In this document: one piece after another, positions 53,699 to 62,513 of the stretch
Layout of the letters: each line of letters begins with the position of its first letter
How positions within the stretch are numbered: position 1 is the stretch's first letter
Source of the DNA: Nocardioides sp. Soil774
GTDB lineage: Bacteria > Actinomycetota > Actinomycetes > Propionibacteriales > Nocardioidaceae
DNA length: 64,000 bases
Assembly: GCF_001428125.1 (NCBI RefSeq)
Contig: NZ_LMSM01000005.1
Location: forward strand, 67,701 to 131,700
Direction of reading: 5' to 3'
Notes under the pieces: model-generated
Database searches by the model: none
What the model was told of the DNA's origin: nothing
What the model saw: only the letters and a program-made list of their open reading frames with translations
Made by a program: the position numbers and the translations under genes

Positions 53699-55723
53699 AT
53701 GACGATCCCTGCCCCCGAGTCCCCCGCCGAGCGCATCTCGACACCCGTCGACGGCGTCGAGGTGCTCGGGGCGCTGTCACCGAGCCGGGCGGGCGACTTC
53801 ATGAGCTGCCCCCTGATGTATCGCTTCCGCACCATCGACCGGCTGCCCGAGGAGCCCTCGCCCGACGCGGTGCGCGGCACGGTCGTCCACAAGGTGCTGG
53901 AGGACCTCTTCGACCGCCCGGCGCCCGACCGCACGCCCGAGACGGCCGGCGCGATGCTCGAGCCCACCTGGGACTCGATCCTCGCCGCCGAGCCGGCCCT
54001 GGCGCAGATGTTCGGCGACGAGGGTCCCGACCTCGCGGCATGGCTGGAGTCGTGCCGCACGGTGCTCGAGCGCTACTTCGACCTCGAGGACCCCCGACGC
54101 CTCGAGCCGGCCGACCGCGAGCTCTACGTCGAGACGCTCCTCGACTCCCGACTGCTGCTGCGCGGCTTCGTCGACCGGGTCGACGTCGCGCCGGACGGCC
54201 GGATCAGGGTGGTGGACTACAAGGGGCTTGCACTGGACACCCCGCTGCCGACTCCTACGGGTTGGACCACCATGGCTGAGGTCCGCGTGGGGGATGACCT
54301 CCTGGGCAGTGACGGCCGTGCGACGCGCGTCGTGGCGAAGTCGCAGGTGCACCAGCGCCCCTGCTACGTGGTCTCGTTCAAGGACGGTTCACGCGTCGTC
54401 GCTGACAACGTCCACCTCTGGAGGGTCGTTGCCTCGCGGCGGCAGCAGCAGGTGGAGAGCGTGATCAGCACCGAGTCCTTGGCTCGCGAACATGCCACCC
54501 TCCTGGACGAGGGCCGCTCGGGCTCCCTCTGGGTGACGGCCGCCGCCCCCATGATCACCCCGGACGTCGAGCTTCCCATCGAACCGTGGCTGCTCGGTGC
54601 CTGGCTAGGGGACGGGGACTCGTCGAACGGTGGGCTGACAGTGGGTCGGCAAGACCTGGCAGACACCCTGACCCTGGTCAAGGCCGCGTGGGACAAGACG
54701 GTTCTCGTCCGGGAGGAGAAGTCGGCCTTTCGCATCACGCCGTCCAAGGACCGGGACCGCTGCACCTTCGGGCATGACGAGTTCCGTCAGCCGACTCCTG
54801 GCCATCCGACCAGACGCTGTGCACACGAGGAGCTCCATCGGGGAGCCACCCAGGTCAACCTTCCCCTGTCGGGACTGTTGAGGAAGGAGGGTCTGCTCAA
54901 CAACAAGCGCATTCCGCGGCAGTTCCTGCGCAGCGGGACGGAGCAGCGCATCTTCCTGCTGCGCGGTCTGATGGACACGGACGGATGGTGGAACGCCACG
55001 CGACGCCGGGCGGGCTTCACCACCACCGACGACACGTTGGCCCGCGACGTCATCGAGCTGTTGCACACCCTGGGCGTCAGTCCGTGCCACTTCCAGAAGC
55101 CGTACACCAACGCTGTGCGCGAGGACCGCACCTGGCACGTCATCGAGTTCACCCCGTCGTGGTTCAACCCCTTCGCCCTGCCACGCAAGGCCCTCGCCTG
55201 TGAGGACTCGATCACGCCCCTGCAACGGCGTCTCTCCAGGAGGCGGGTGATCGCTCGCGTCGACCCGGTGGCCTCCGTCCCCACGCAGTGCGTGGCGGTT
55301 GACGCGCGGGACTCGATGTATCTGTGCGGTGAGGGCTTCATCCCCACACACAACACGGGGCGCAGCCCGGCCGCTGGGTTCGAGGCCAAGGCGCTGTTCC
55401 AGATGAAGTTCTACGCGCTCGTACTGTGGCGCCTGCGCGGCGTCGTGCCGTCGGTGCTCCAGCTGGTCTACCTCGGCAACGGCGAGATCCTGCGCTACGA
55501 GCCCGACGAGGACGACCTGCTGGCGACCGAGCGCAAGGTCGAGGCCCTGTGGGCCGCGATCCAGCTCGCCCGCGAGACCGGCGACTGGCAACCGAGCCCG
55601 TCGCGGCTGTGCGACTGGTGCTCCTTCCACGCCTACTGCCCCACCAAGGGCGGCACGGTGCCACCGCTGCCCGAGCCCGTGCCGGCCACGGCAGACGCGT
55701 CGGTCGACGAGTCCGACGACTGA
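53699..55723 (+). CDS. RecB-family exonuclease interrupted by an intein
   Basis: The 674-residue precursor would splice to a 297-residue PD-(D/E)XK nuclease of the RecB/Cas4-like type. N-extein 1-175 has SPSRAGDFMSCPLMYRF (Cys37 of a probable Fe-S cluster), His64 in TVVHKVLED, Asp159/Asp162 in RGFVDRVDV and Asp173/Lys175 in VVDYK. The C-extein resumes TGRSP, so the intein sits inside the catalytic DYK/TG motif. The last cluster Cys are in LCDWCSFHAYCP. ATG 53699 follows AGGGTGAG; GTG 53687 is possible. Without splicing the active site would be split, so activity depends on the intein. Confidence 0.9.
   Translation: MTIPAPESPAERISTPVDGVEVLGALSPSRAGDFMSCPLMYRFRTIDRLPEEPSPDAVRGTVVHKVLEDLFDRPAPDRTPETAGAMLEPTWDSILAAEPALAQMFGDEGPDLAAWLESCRTVLERYFDLEDPRRLEPADRELYVETLLDSRLLLRGFVDRVDVAPDGRIRVVDYKGLALDTPLPTPTGWTTMAEVRVGDDLLGSDGRATRVVAKSQVHQRPCYVVSFKDGSRVVADNVHLWRVVASRRQQQVESVISTESLAREHATLLDEGRSGSLWVTAAAPMITPDVELPIEPWLLGAWLGDGDSSNGGLTVGRQDLADTLTLVKAAWDKTVLVREEKSAFRITPSKDRDRCTFGHDEFRQPTPGHPTRRCAHEELHRGATQVNLPLSGLLRKEGLLNNKRIPRQFLRSGTEQRIFLLRGLMDTDGWWNATRRRAGFTTTDDTLARDVIELLHTLGVSPCHFQKPYTNAVREDRTWHVIEFTPSWFNPFALPRKALACEDSITPLQRRLSRRRVIARVDPVASVPTQCVAVDARDSMYLCGEGFIPTHNTGRSPAAGFEAKALFQMKFYALVLWRLRGVVPSVLQLVYLGNGEILRYEPDEDDLLATERKVEALWAAIQLARETGDWQPSPSRLCDWCSFHAYCPTKGGTVPPLPEPVPATADASVDESDD
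54224..55354 (+). mobile_element. Class 3 intein with LAGLIDADG homing endonuclease
   Basis: 377 residues in frame between Lys175 and a +1 Thr. Residue 1 is Gly, not Cys/Ser/Thr. Splicing block A is LALDTPLPTPTGWTTM. Block B has His64 and Trp66 (NVHLW), block F Cys356 (TQCVAVDARDSMYL), and block G Thr375-His376-Asn377. Trp, Cys and Thr are the WCT triplet of class 3 inteins, where the block F Cys attacks the N-terminal splice junction. Two LAGLIDADG helices are visible: LLGAWLGDGDS (123-133) and LRGLMDTDG (246-254). Cys180/His184 and Cys199/His201 may form an extra zinc site. Codons are less GC-biased than the exteins, suggesting transfer. Confidence 0.92.
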
Positions 55724-55732
55724 GCAGGGCGC

Positions 55733-56884
55733 TCAGACGCCGACGTACGCCTCCGGCGGCGGTTCCGGTCCGCTCCCCTGCGGCCCCGCGAAGCCGTCGG
55801 TGGTGAGCTCGGGCGTGACCTCGTGGCGCGTCAGCTCGCCCGAGGCGATCTGCTCGGCGTAGTGGCACGCGACGCGGTGCCCGGGCGTCGCGCCCGGCAC
55901 GTCGACGACGCGCAGCAACGGCCGCTCGGTGTCGCAGAGCGTCTCCTGGCGCCACGGGCAGCGGGTGTGGAAGCGGCACCCTGAGGGCGGGTTGGCCGGC
56001 GAGGGCAGGTCACCGCTGAGCAGGATCTGCTCGCGCGTGTCCTCCACCCGCGGGTCGGGCACCGGCACCGCCGACATCAGCGCCCGCGTGTAGGGGTGGA
56101 GGGGAAGGTCGTAGAGCTCGCCGGCCTCGGACTCCTCCACCAGCGCGCCGAGGTACATCACGCCGATGCGGTCGCTGATGTGGCGTACGACGGCGAGGTC
56201 GTGCGCGACCACGAGGTAGGTCAGCCCGAGGTCGTCCTGCAGGTCCTGGAGCAGGTTGATCACCTGGGCCTGGATGGAGACGTCGAGCGCACTCACCGGC
56301 TCGTCGGCCACGATCAGGTCGGGCTCGACGGACAGCGCACGGGCGATCCCGATGCGCTGGCGCTGCCCTCCCGAGAACTCGTGGGGGTACTTGGCCAGCG
56401 CCGCCGCGGGCAGCCCCACCGCAGACAGCAGCTCGCGCAGCCGGGTGTGGGTCGTTGCCTTGTCGGCGTCGAGGCCGTGGGCCCTCATGCCCTCGAGCAG
56501 GAGCGACTCGACGGTCTGGCGCGGGTCGAGGCTCGACATGGGGTCCTGGAAGACCATCTGGAAGCGCTTGCGCTCGCGCCGTAGCGCCTCCCCCTTGAGC
56601 GAGGCGATGTCGACGCCGTCGAACGCGACCGAGCCCGCCGTCGGGGGCTCGAGGTTGAGGATGGCCTTGCCGAGGGTGGACTTGCCGCAGCCTGACTCCC
56701 CCACCAGGCCGTAGGTCTCACCACGACGGATCGTGAGGTCCACCCCGTCGACGGCACGCACATGACCGACCGTGCGGTCGAAGACGATCCCGCTCTTGAT
56801 CGGGAAGTGCACCTCCAGGCCCGTGACCTCGACGAGCACCTCGGGGTCGTGGTCTGCGACCGGCTCGCCGTCTATGGCACTCAT
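55733..56884 (-). CDS. Peptide ABC transporter ATP-binding protein (DppF/OppF type)
   Basis: A 383-residue ABC ATPase with Walker [18 protein letters not shown]-loop MVFQDPMSSLDPR, signature FSGGQRQRIGIARAL and Walker B LIVADEPVSALD. The C-terminal oligopeptide-importer extension has the Cys-containing CRFHTRCPWRQETLC and a Pro-rich end. It pairs with the next ATPase to drive uptake through the two permeases. ATG 56884 overlaps the upstream stop. It is the last gene of the operon, convergent with the RecB-like gene. Confidence 0.93.
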   Translation of the reverse strand: MSAIDGEPVADHDPEVLVEVTGLEVHFPIKSGIVFDRTVGHVRAVDGVDLTIRRGETYGLVGESGCGKSTLGKAILNLEPPTAGSVAFDGVDIASLKGEALRRERKRFQMVFQDPMSSLDPRQTVESLLLEGMRAHGLDADKATTHTRLRELLSAVGLPAAALAKYPHEFSGGQRQRIGIARALSVEPDLIVADEPVSALDVSIQAQVINLLQDLQDDLGLTYLVVAHDLAVVRHISDRIGVMYLGALVEESEAGELYDLPLHPYTRALMSAVPVPDPRVEDTREQILLSGDLPSPANPPSGCRFHTRCPWRQETLCDTERPLLRVVDVPGATPGHRVACHYAEQIASGELTRHEVTPELTTDGFAGPQGSGPEPPPEAYVGV

Positions 56885-57891
56885 GCGGGTTCTCCCGTCG
56901 GGTTGAAGCAGCGGTGGCCGACGATGTGGTCGCCCTCCCACCGCGGCGTCTCGGAGGTGCAGACGTCGAGCACCCGCGAGCAGCGGGGCGCGAACGCGCA
57001 CGCCGAGGTCCACGGCAGGTTGTCGGCCACCGAACCGGGCACCGGCGACAGCTTCTCCCCGCGGGGTGCGTCGAGCCGCGGGATCGAGTTGAGCAGGCCG
57101 GTGGTGTAGGGGTGGCGCGGCTGCTGGAAGAGGCCGTGGCGGGCGCCGCGCTCGACGACCTTGCCGGCGTAGAGCACGTTGACCTCGTCGCACAGCCCGG
57201 CCACGACTCCGAGGTCGTGGGTGATCATCACCAGCGCGGTGCCGGTGTCGACGACCAGCTCCTTGAGCAGGGCGAGGATCTGGGCCTGGATGGTCACGTC
57301 GAGCGCCGTGGTGGGCTCGTCTGCGATGAGCAGCCGGGGCCCGCAGGCCAGCGCCATGGCGATGAGCGCGCGCTGGCGCATGCCGCCGCTGAGCTGGTGG
57401 GGGTAGTTGACCAGTCGCGCCTTCGGGTCGGGGATGCCGACGCGCTCGAGGAGCTCGACCGCCCGGGGGGTCGCCTCCTTGCGGCTGAGGCCCTGGTGGC
57501 GCTCCATCACCTCGGTGACCTGGCGCCCGATCGTCACGACGGGGTTCAGCGAGGACAGCGGGTCCTGGAAGATCATCGCGATCTCCGCGCCCCGCCGGTC
57601 GCGCATCGCCGACGGCGACAGCGCCAGCAGGTCCTCGCCGTCGAAGACGGCCCGGCCCTCGACGGTGTTGCCGCGGCCGGGCAGCAGGCCCATGATCGCG
57701 AGCGAGGTGACCGACTTGCCGCAGCCGGACTCACCGACCAGGCCGACGGTCTGCCCGGGGCGTACGTCGAAGCTGACGCCGTCGACGGCGTGGAAGGGCT
57801 CCTCGCCGTGGCGGGTGAAGGTGACGCGCAGGTCCTGCACGGCGAGCAACGGCTCGCCCGTGCCCGTGGGGTGACGACGCACCGGGCTCAC
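56881..57891 (-). CDS. Peptide ABC transporter ATP-binding protein (DppD/OppD type)
   Basis: A 336-residue ABC ATPase: Walker [18 protein letters not shown]-loop [13 protein letters not shown], signature [15 protein letters not shown], Walker [13 protein letters not shown], and switch His in [11 protein letters not shown]. The C-terminal [14 protein letters not shown] segment is typical of dipeptide/oligopeptide ATPases. GTG 57891 overlaps the stop of the permease gene (GTGA), and its own stop overlaps the next ATPase, so all four transporter genes are translationally chained. Confidence 0.93.
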   Translation of the reverse strand: MSPVRRHPTGTGEPLLAVQDLRVTFTRHGEEPFHAVDGVSFDVRPGQTVGLVGESGCGKSVTSLAIMGLLPGRGNTVEGRAVFDGEDLLALSPSAMRDRRGAEIAMIFQDPLSSLNPVVTIGRQVTEVMERHQGLSRKEATPRAVELLERVGIPDPKARLVNYPHQLSGGMRQRALIAMALACGPRLLIADEPTTALDVTIQAQILALLKELVVDTGTALVMITHDLGVVAGLCDEVNVLYAGKVVERGARHGLFQQPRHPYTTGLLNSIPRLDAPRGEKLSPVPGSVADNLPWTSACAFAPRCSRVLDVCTSETPRWEGDHIVGHRCFNPTGEPA

Positions 57892-58910
57892 CTCCTGGAC
57901 TTCGGGTCGAGGGCCTCGCGCAGCGACTCGCCCATCAGCGTGAACCCGAGCGCGACCACGATGATGCAGCCGGCAGGGTAGAACGCGAGGTGCGGTGCCT
58001 CGGAGATGTACTTCTGGGCGAGGCCGAGCATCTGCCCCCACTCGGGTTGTCTCTGGTCGGGGTTGCCGAGCCCCAGGAACGACAGCGCCGCGGCGTCGAT
58101 GATGGCGACGGCGAGTGAGAGCGTCGCCTGCACGATCACGGGGCCGAGCGAGTTGGGCAGCATGTGCCGGAACACGATCGCCCTGGGGCGTACGCCGAGG
58201 GACCGCGCGGCCAGCACGTGGTCGCTGGAGCGCTGGGCGAGCATCGAGCCGCGCAGCAGCCGGGCGAAGACGGGCACCTGGATCACCGCGATGGCCACGA
58301 TCAGCGTCCACTGGCTCGGGCTGCGCGCCAGCGAGGCGATCGTGAACGCCAGCAGCAGCGACGGGATGGAGAGCATCACGTCGACGATGCGCATGACCAG
58401 CGAGTCGACCCAGCCGCCGACGGCGCCCGCGATGGTGCCGAGGGTGACGCCCCCGAGCAGGCCGAACAGCGTGGCGAAGACGCCGACCACCAGGGTCTGG
58501 CGGCTGCCGACGATCAGCCGGGACAACAGGTCACGTCCGCGGTCGTCGCCGCCCAGGAGGTGTCCTGCCTCAGGGCCGGGCACGGGGTTGGTCTGCGGCC
58601 GGACCTTGTCGAGCAGCGGTCGGGCCGTGACGTCCCAGGGGGCGATCCACGGGGCGATGATCGCCAGCATCACGAACGCGACGGTGATCGTGAGGCCGAT
58701 GAGGAAGACCGGGTTGCGGCGCAGCCGCTGCCAGGCGCCGCGGATCAGGGAGACACCGGGCCGGTCGTCGACGCCCGCCGCGGCGAGCGAGTCGATGCGG
58801 GCCTTGCGGACGCTGCCGTACGTCGTCCGCGTGGGGTGGTCCGGGGCGTCGCTGGGGCGGTCGGGCCTGGGGTGCTCGGGGGTGGGGTGCGGGTCGGGCA
58901 CGCGGCTCAC
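57888..58910 (-). CDS. Peptide ABC transporter permease (DppC type)
   Basis: A 340-residue inner membrane permease. A long polar N-terminal lead rich in Pro/Asp precedes the first helix (FLIGLTITVAFVMLAIIAPW), followed by the OppC-type domain with LLGGDDRGRDLLSRL and the ATPase-contact EAA-like loop in AARSLGVRPRAIVFRHMLPN. About six hydrophobic segments are present. The start is GTG 58910, overlapping the dppB stop. It partners the DppB-type protein. Confidence 0.92.
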   Translation of the reverse strand: MSRVPDPHPTPEHPRPDRPSDAPDHPTRTTYGSVRKARIDSLAAAGVDDRPGVSLIRGAWQRLRRNPVFLIGLTITVAFVMLAIIAPWIAPWDVTARPLLDKVRPQTNPVPGPEAGHLLGGDDRGRDLLSRLIVGSRQTLVVGVFATLFGLLGGVTLGTIAGAVGGWVDSLVMRIVDVMLSIPSLLLAFTIASLARSPSQWTLIVAIAVIQVPVFARLLRGSMLAQRSSDHVLAARSLGVRPRAIVFRHMLPNSLGPVIVQATLSLAVAIIDAAALSFLGLGNPDQRQPEWGQMLGLAQKYISEAPHLAFYPAGCIIVVALGFTLMGESLREALDPKSRR

Positions 58911-59917
58911 CTCGTCCTGATCCGGGGGTCGATGACGGCGTAGGCGATGTCGACCAGCAGGTTGACCACGACGTAGATGACGGCGGCGGCCATGATCAGC
59001 ACCTGCAGGACGGGGTAGTCCTTCTCCCGGAACGCGGTGGCGAGCGCGTCGCCGACGCCGCGGAAGGAGAAGACCGACTCCGTCAGCACCGCGCCGGACA
59101 GCAGGCCGCCGACCTGCAGGCCGATGGTGGTGACGACCGGGAGCATCGCGTTGCGCAGGACGTGCCGGGCGCGGATGACGCGGGTGGTGAGGCCCTTGGC
59201 CTCGGCGGTGCGGACGTAGTCCTCGTCGAGCACGTCGAGCACCGAGGCACGGGTGATGCGGAAGATCACCGCGAACGGGATGGTGGCCAGCGCGACGGCC
59301 GGCAGGATCAGGTGCTCGAGCGCGTCCCACGCGGCGTCCCACTCGCGGGTCAGGATGCCGTCGAGGACGAACATCCCGGTCACACGGGTGGCGTCGAGGC
59401 CGGTGCTCTGGCGCCCCGACACCGGGAGCAGGTTCCACTCGACGGCGAAGAAGTACTTGAGCAGGAACGCGGTGAAGAAGACCGGCACGGCGATGCCGAC
59501 GAGGGAGAAGATGACGGCGCCCGTGTCGGTGGCCGAGCCGCGACGGCGGGCGGCGAGGTAGCCCAAGGGGATGCCGAGCGCCACCGCGAGGAGGAGCGCG
59601 AGGAACGACAGCTCGACGGTTGCGGGCAGCCGGTCGAGGAAGACCTGGAGGGCGTCCTCGCCCGGCAGGACCCTGGTGGACACCCCGAAGTTCCCCTGCA
59701 CCGCGCGCTCGAGGAACCTCAGGTACTGCACCGGCAGCGGCTGGTCGAGGCCGAGCGCTGCCTCGAGCGCTGCGCGACGCTCGGGGGTCTGGCGCTCGCC
59801 CAGGATCGCCGACACCGGCCCGCCGGGCAGCGAGCGCAGCCAGGCGAAGACCAGCATCGAGAGGACGAGGACGACCACGCACATCTGCAGCAGTCGTCGG
59901 ATGACGAATCTGATCAC
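58907..59917 (-). CDS. Peptide ABC transporter permease (DppB type)
   Basis: A 336-residue permease with the N-terminal helix of the DppB/OppB family (MIRFVIRRLLQMCVVVLVLS) and the signature GGPVSAILGERQTPERR. Five further membrane segments follow. The EAA-like loop is RTAEAKGLTTRVIRARHVLRN. It is separated from the binding-protein gene by 87 bases that contain a strong hairpin, consistent with lower expression of membrane parts than of the binding protein. Confidence 0.93.
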   Translation of the reverse strand: MIRFVIRRLLQMCVVVLVLSMLVFAWLRSLPGGPVSAILGERQTPERRAALEAALGLDQPLPVQYLRFLERAVQGNFGVSTRVLPGEDALQVFLDRLPATVELSFLALLLAVALGIPLGYLAARRRGSATDTGAVIFSLVGIAVPVFFTAFLLKYFFAVEWNLLPVSGRQSTGLDATRVTGMFVLDGILTREWDAAWDALEHLILPAVALATIPFAVIFRITRASVLDVLDEDYVRTAEAKGLTTRVIRARHVLRNAMLPVVTTIGLQVGGLLSGAVLTESVFSFRGVGDALATAFREKDYPVLQVLIMAAAVIYVVVNLLVDIAYAVIDPRIRTR

Positions 59918-59941
59918 GGGAGCTCCTCACACGCCTGCGCG

Positions 59942-59973
59942 CTCCGGGGACGGCCGCTCGGCCGCCCCCGGAG
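59942..59973 (-). terminator. Intercistronic hairpin between binding protein and permease genes
   Basis: CTCCGGGG-A-CGGCCG (59942-59956) pairs with CGGCCG-C-CCCCGGAG (59959-59973): a 15-position stem with one A/C mismatch and a two-base loop. It lies 31 bases beyond the binding-protein stop, ahead of dppB. Such structures give partial termination or 3'-end protection, so that binding protein is made in excess. Confidence 0.6.
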
Positions 59974-60004
59974 GCACGCAGATGGATCTGTCAGCGGGCG
60001 GGAG

Positions 60005-61672
60005 TCACTTCCCTCCCTCGACCGTGACCGTGTCGAACTCCTCCGCGGTGAGCGGGCTGGCGACCACGCCGTCCACGCCGGGACCGACCACGAGGGCAGG
60101 CGGGGAGTGGCTGATCGGCAGACCCGGCAGGTAGTCCTCCATGATCTGGGCGTTGATCTTCTCGAACGCCGCCTCGCGCTCGCCGTCGTCGACGATGGCG
60201 TCGGCCGCCTTGAGGTCGTCGGCGAGCTGCTTGCCCCACGGCATGGCCTCGGTGCCGAAGTCGTTCTCCTTCAGGTTGCCGAAGAAGGTGCCGATGAAGT
60301 TGTAGGGCGAGTCGTAGTCACCGGTCCACCCGAGGATGTAGGCGTCGTACTTGCCTGCGGTGACGTTGTCGAGGTAGCCACCGTTCCAGGAGGCGGTGGA
60401 GACCTTCACCTTGATGCCGACGGCCTCGAGGTCGGTGCGCAGCGCCTCGTAGATCTTCTCCGGGTCCGGCATCTAGGGACGGCTGACCTCGGTCGGGTAG
60501 GCGAAGTTGAGCGTCATGCCCTCGGCGCCCGCCTCGGCGAGGAGCTTCTTCGCCTCCTCGGGGTCGTAGGCGTAGGGCTCGAGCTCGGTGTTGTAGCCGC
60601 CGACGGTGTCGGGCATGAACTGCGTCGCGACCGCGGCCCCCTCGGGCAGCTGGGTCTGCACCAGCTGCTCGCGGTTGAGCGCGTGGTAGAGCGCCTGGCG
60701 GACCTTGAGGTCCTTGAGCTGCGGGTTGGCCTCGGGGTTGAGGCCGAGGTAGAGGATGTTGAACGGGTCGCGGACCTCGACGCTGTTGCCGTCGTCCTCG
60801 AGCCCGGCCCAGTCGACGGGGTTGGGGAGGTCGTAGCCGTTGATGCTGCCGGCCTCGAGCTCCTGGCGCCGGGTGCTCTCGTCGGGGATGACGCGGAAGA
60901 CCAGCTCGCTGACCTTCGCCGGCTCTCCCCAGTAGTCGTCGTTGCGCTCGAGCGTGATCGTGCCGTTGGCCTCGTCGTACTCGCCGAACGTGAACGGCCC
61001 GGTGCCGACGGGCGCGTCGGCGTACGCCGGGAAGCTGAAGCCCTCGCCCTCGGCGGCGATGCCGTTGGCGTCACCCTCCTCGAGTGCCTTCGGCGACTGC
61101 ATCGACAGTGCCTCGAGCGACAGCATCGTCGGGAAGCCGGACGTGGGGCCGCTGATCGTGATGACGGCCTCGTAGTCGTCGGTGGCCTCGCACCCCTGGT
61201 AGAGCGAGTTGGCGGCGTCGTTCTTGAACGAGCCCATCACGTAGCCCCAGTACTCGCCGGCGGTCTGGCCGGCCTCGTTCTGGTCGAACATGCGGTCGAA
61301 GTTGTAGCAGACCGCGTCGGCGTTGAACGGCTCGCCGTCGTGGAAGGTGACGTCGTCGCGCAGCTTGAAGGTCCACTCGGTGCCGTCGTCGTTGGGCGTC
61401 CACTCGGTGGCGAGCTCCGGGACCACCTCGGCCGTGCCGGGCTTGATGCCGACCAGGCCCTCGAACATCTGGCGGGTGACGCGGAACGTCTCGCCGTCGG
61501 TGGCGTAGAAGGGGTCGAACATCTCCGGGGCTCCGGCTGCGCCGAACACGAAGGTGCCGTCGTCGGCGCCACCTCCGCCCTCGTCGTCGCGCTGGCTCTG
61601 CGCGCAGCTCGCGAGGGTGGCGGCTGCGAGGAGCGCGGCGGTGATGGACGCCAGGGTGCGTTTCGGGGTCAT
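60005..61672 (-). pseudogene. Peptide ABC transporter substrate-binding lipoprotein, interrupted by amber codon
   Basis: A family 5 solute-binding protein of 555 codons. The signal peptide ends in the lipobox ATLASC; PEMFDPFYATDGETFRVTRQ and WTPNDDGTEWTFKLRDDVTF open the binding domain. At codon 400 a TAG (60475-60473) interrupts an otherwise intact frame: EVSRP-stop-MPDPEKIYEAL, where relatives read RPYMPDP. A single C or T to G change in a Tyr codon explains it. Residues downstream are normal to the native end at EGGK. It could be a recent null mutation, readthrough, or sequencing error. The rest of the importer is intact. AAAGG precedes ATG 61672. Confidence 0.88.
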
Positions 61673-61704
61673 CCGAGAACCTTTCCGAGAGGATCCGAGA
61701 GGGT

Positions 61705-61744
61705 GTGGCCTGCACCCTAGACGCACCGGAGTGACCCAGGCCAC
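61705..61744 (-). promoter_or_regulatory. Promoter/operator region of the peptide importer operon
   Basis: GTGGCCTG (61705-61712) and CAGGCCAC (61737-61744) are exact 8-base inverted repeats, 24 bases apart. Between them, on the minus strand, TAGGGT (61719-61714) is a plausible -10 box about 40 bases before the binding-protein ATG. No clear -35 hexamer is seen. The pair could be a regulator site that brackets the promoter. Confidence 0.4.
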
Positions 61745-61766
61745 ATCCTTCCGACCCCAGCGAGCC

Positions 61767-62480
61767 TCACGCCTCGAGCGCCGGCTCCTCGGCGGGCAGG
61801 GACACGATCCGTGCCAGCCCGCGCGCATCGAGCCCGCTCAGGCTCTCGGCGAACACGCGCCGCTCCCCCTCGTGCATCGGCACGTGGTTGGGCACGCAGA
61901 GCACCGTGCACCCGGCTGCCGCGGCGGAGGTCGCACCGGTGTTGGAGTCCTCGATGGCCAGGCAGTCCTCTGGCGCGACGCCGAGCTCGGCGGCGGCAGT
62001 GAGGTAGGGCTCCGGGTGCGGCTTGCCGTAGGTCACCCGGTCCCCCGTGACCACGCTGGCGAACAGCCCGGACGGCAGCTGCGCCAGGATCGGGTCGACG
62101 AAGCGTTGCCACGACATCGTCACCAGCGCGCAGGGCACGCCCTGCTCGGCGAGGTCGTGCAGCAGCTCGCGGGCGCCGGGGCGCCACGGGACCGAGTGCT
62201 CCACCCGGGCCACCACGCCGTCGAGGAGCTCCTCGACGATCTGGGTCGTGGTGCGGTCGATGCCCATGTGCTCACGGATGTAGTCGCCGGAGTCGAGCAG
62301 TGCGTTGCCGACGAGGTTCATCGCGTGCTCGTGCGACCACGTGCCGCCGTACTTCTCGGCCATGGCGAACTCGGTCTCGACCCAGTAGGGCTCGGTGTCG
62401 ACCAGCGTCCCGTCCATGTCCCACAGGACGGCGGCGGGGAGCTCGGTGCGCGGGCGCGGATCCAGGTGGTGACCACTCAT
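61767..62480 (-). CDS. HAD-superfamily phosphatase/phosphoglucomutase-like protein
   Basis: A 237-residue HAD subfamily IA hydrolase. Motif I is LWDMDGTLVDTEPYW with nucleophile and acid/base Asp. Motif II is ALVTMSWQRF, motif III Lys lies in DRVTYGKPHPEPYL, and motif IV is LAIEDSNTGATSA. A helical cap covers residues 30-95. It dephosphorylates small sugar phosphates or isomerises them; the beta-phosphoglucomutase group is the nearest. It is upstream of the peptide importer on the same strand, with about 95 bases between. Confidence 0.92.
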   Translation of the reverse strand: MSGHHLDPRPRTELPAAVLWDMDGTLVDTEPYWVETEFAMAEKYGGTWSHEHAMNLVGNALLDSGDYIREHMGIDRTTTQIVEELLDGVVARVEHSVPWRPGARELLHDLAEQGVPCALVTMSWQRFVDPILAQLPSGLFASVVTGDRVTYGKPHPEPYLTAAAELGVAPEDCLAIEDSNTGATSAAAAGCTVLCVPNHVPMHEGERRVFAESLSGLDARGLARIVSLPAEEPALEA

Positions 62481-62513
62481 CAGGTCGCCCAGCCTAGAGG
62501 TGGCGGGCGCAGG

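Noticed and set aside
54223..54232. GGGGCTTGC at the intein start, resembling half of the rifamycin-associated element
   Set aside because: Lies inside coding sequence at the splice junction and lacks the second half-site; chance match.
59162..61720. 852-codon plus-strand open frame opposite the peptide importer genes
   Set aside because: Composition is dominated by Arg/Gly/Val/Glu/His as expected of the mirror frame of high-GC genes; the minus strand has clear ABC transporter motifs.
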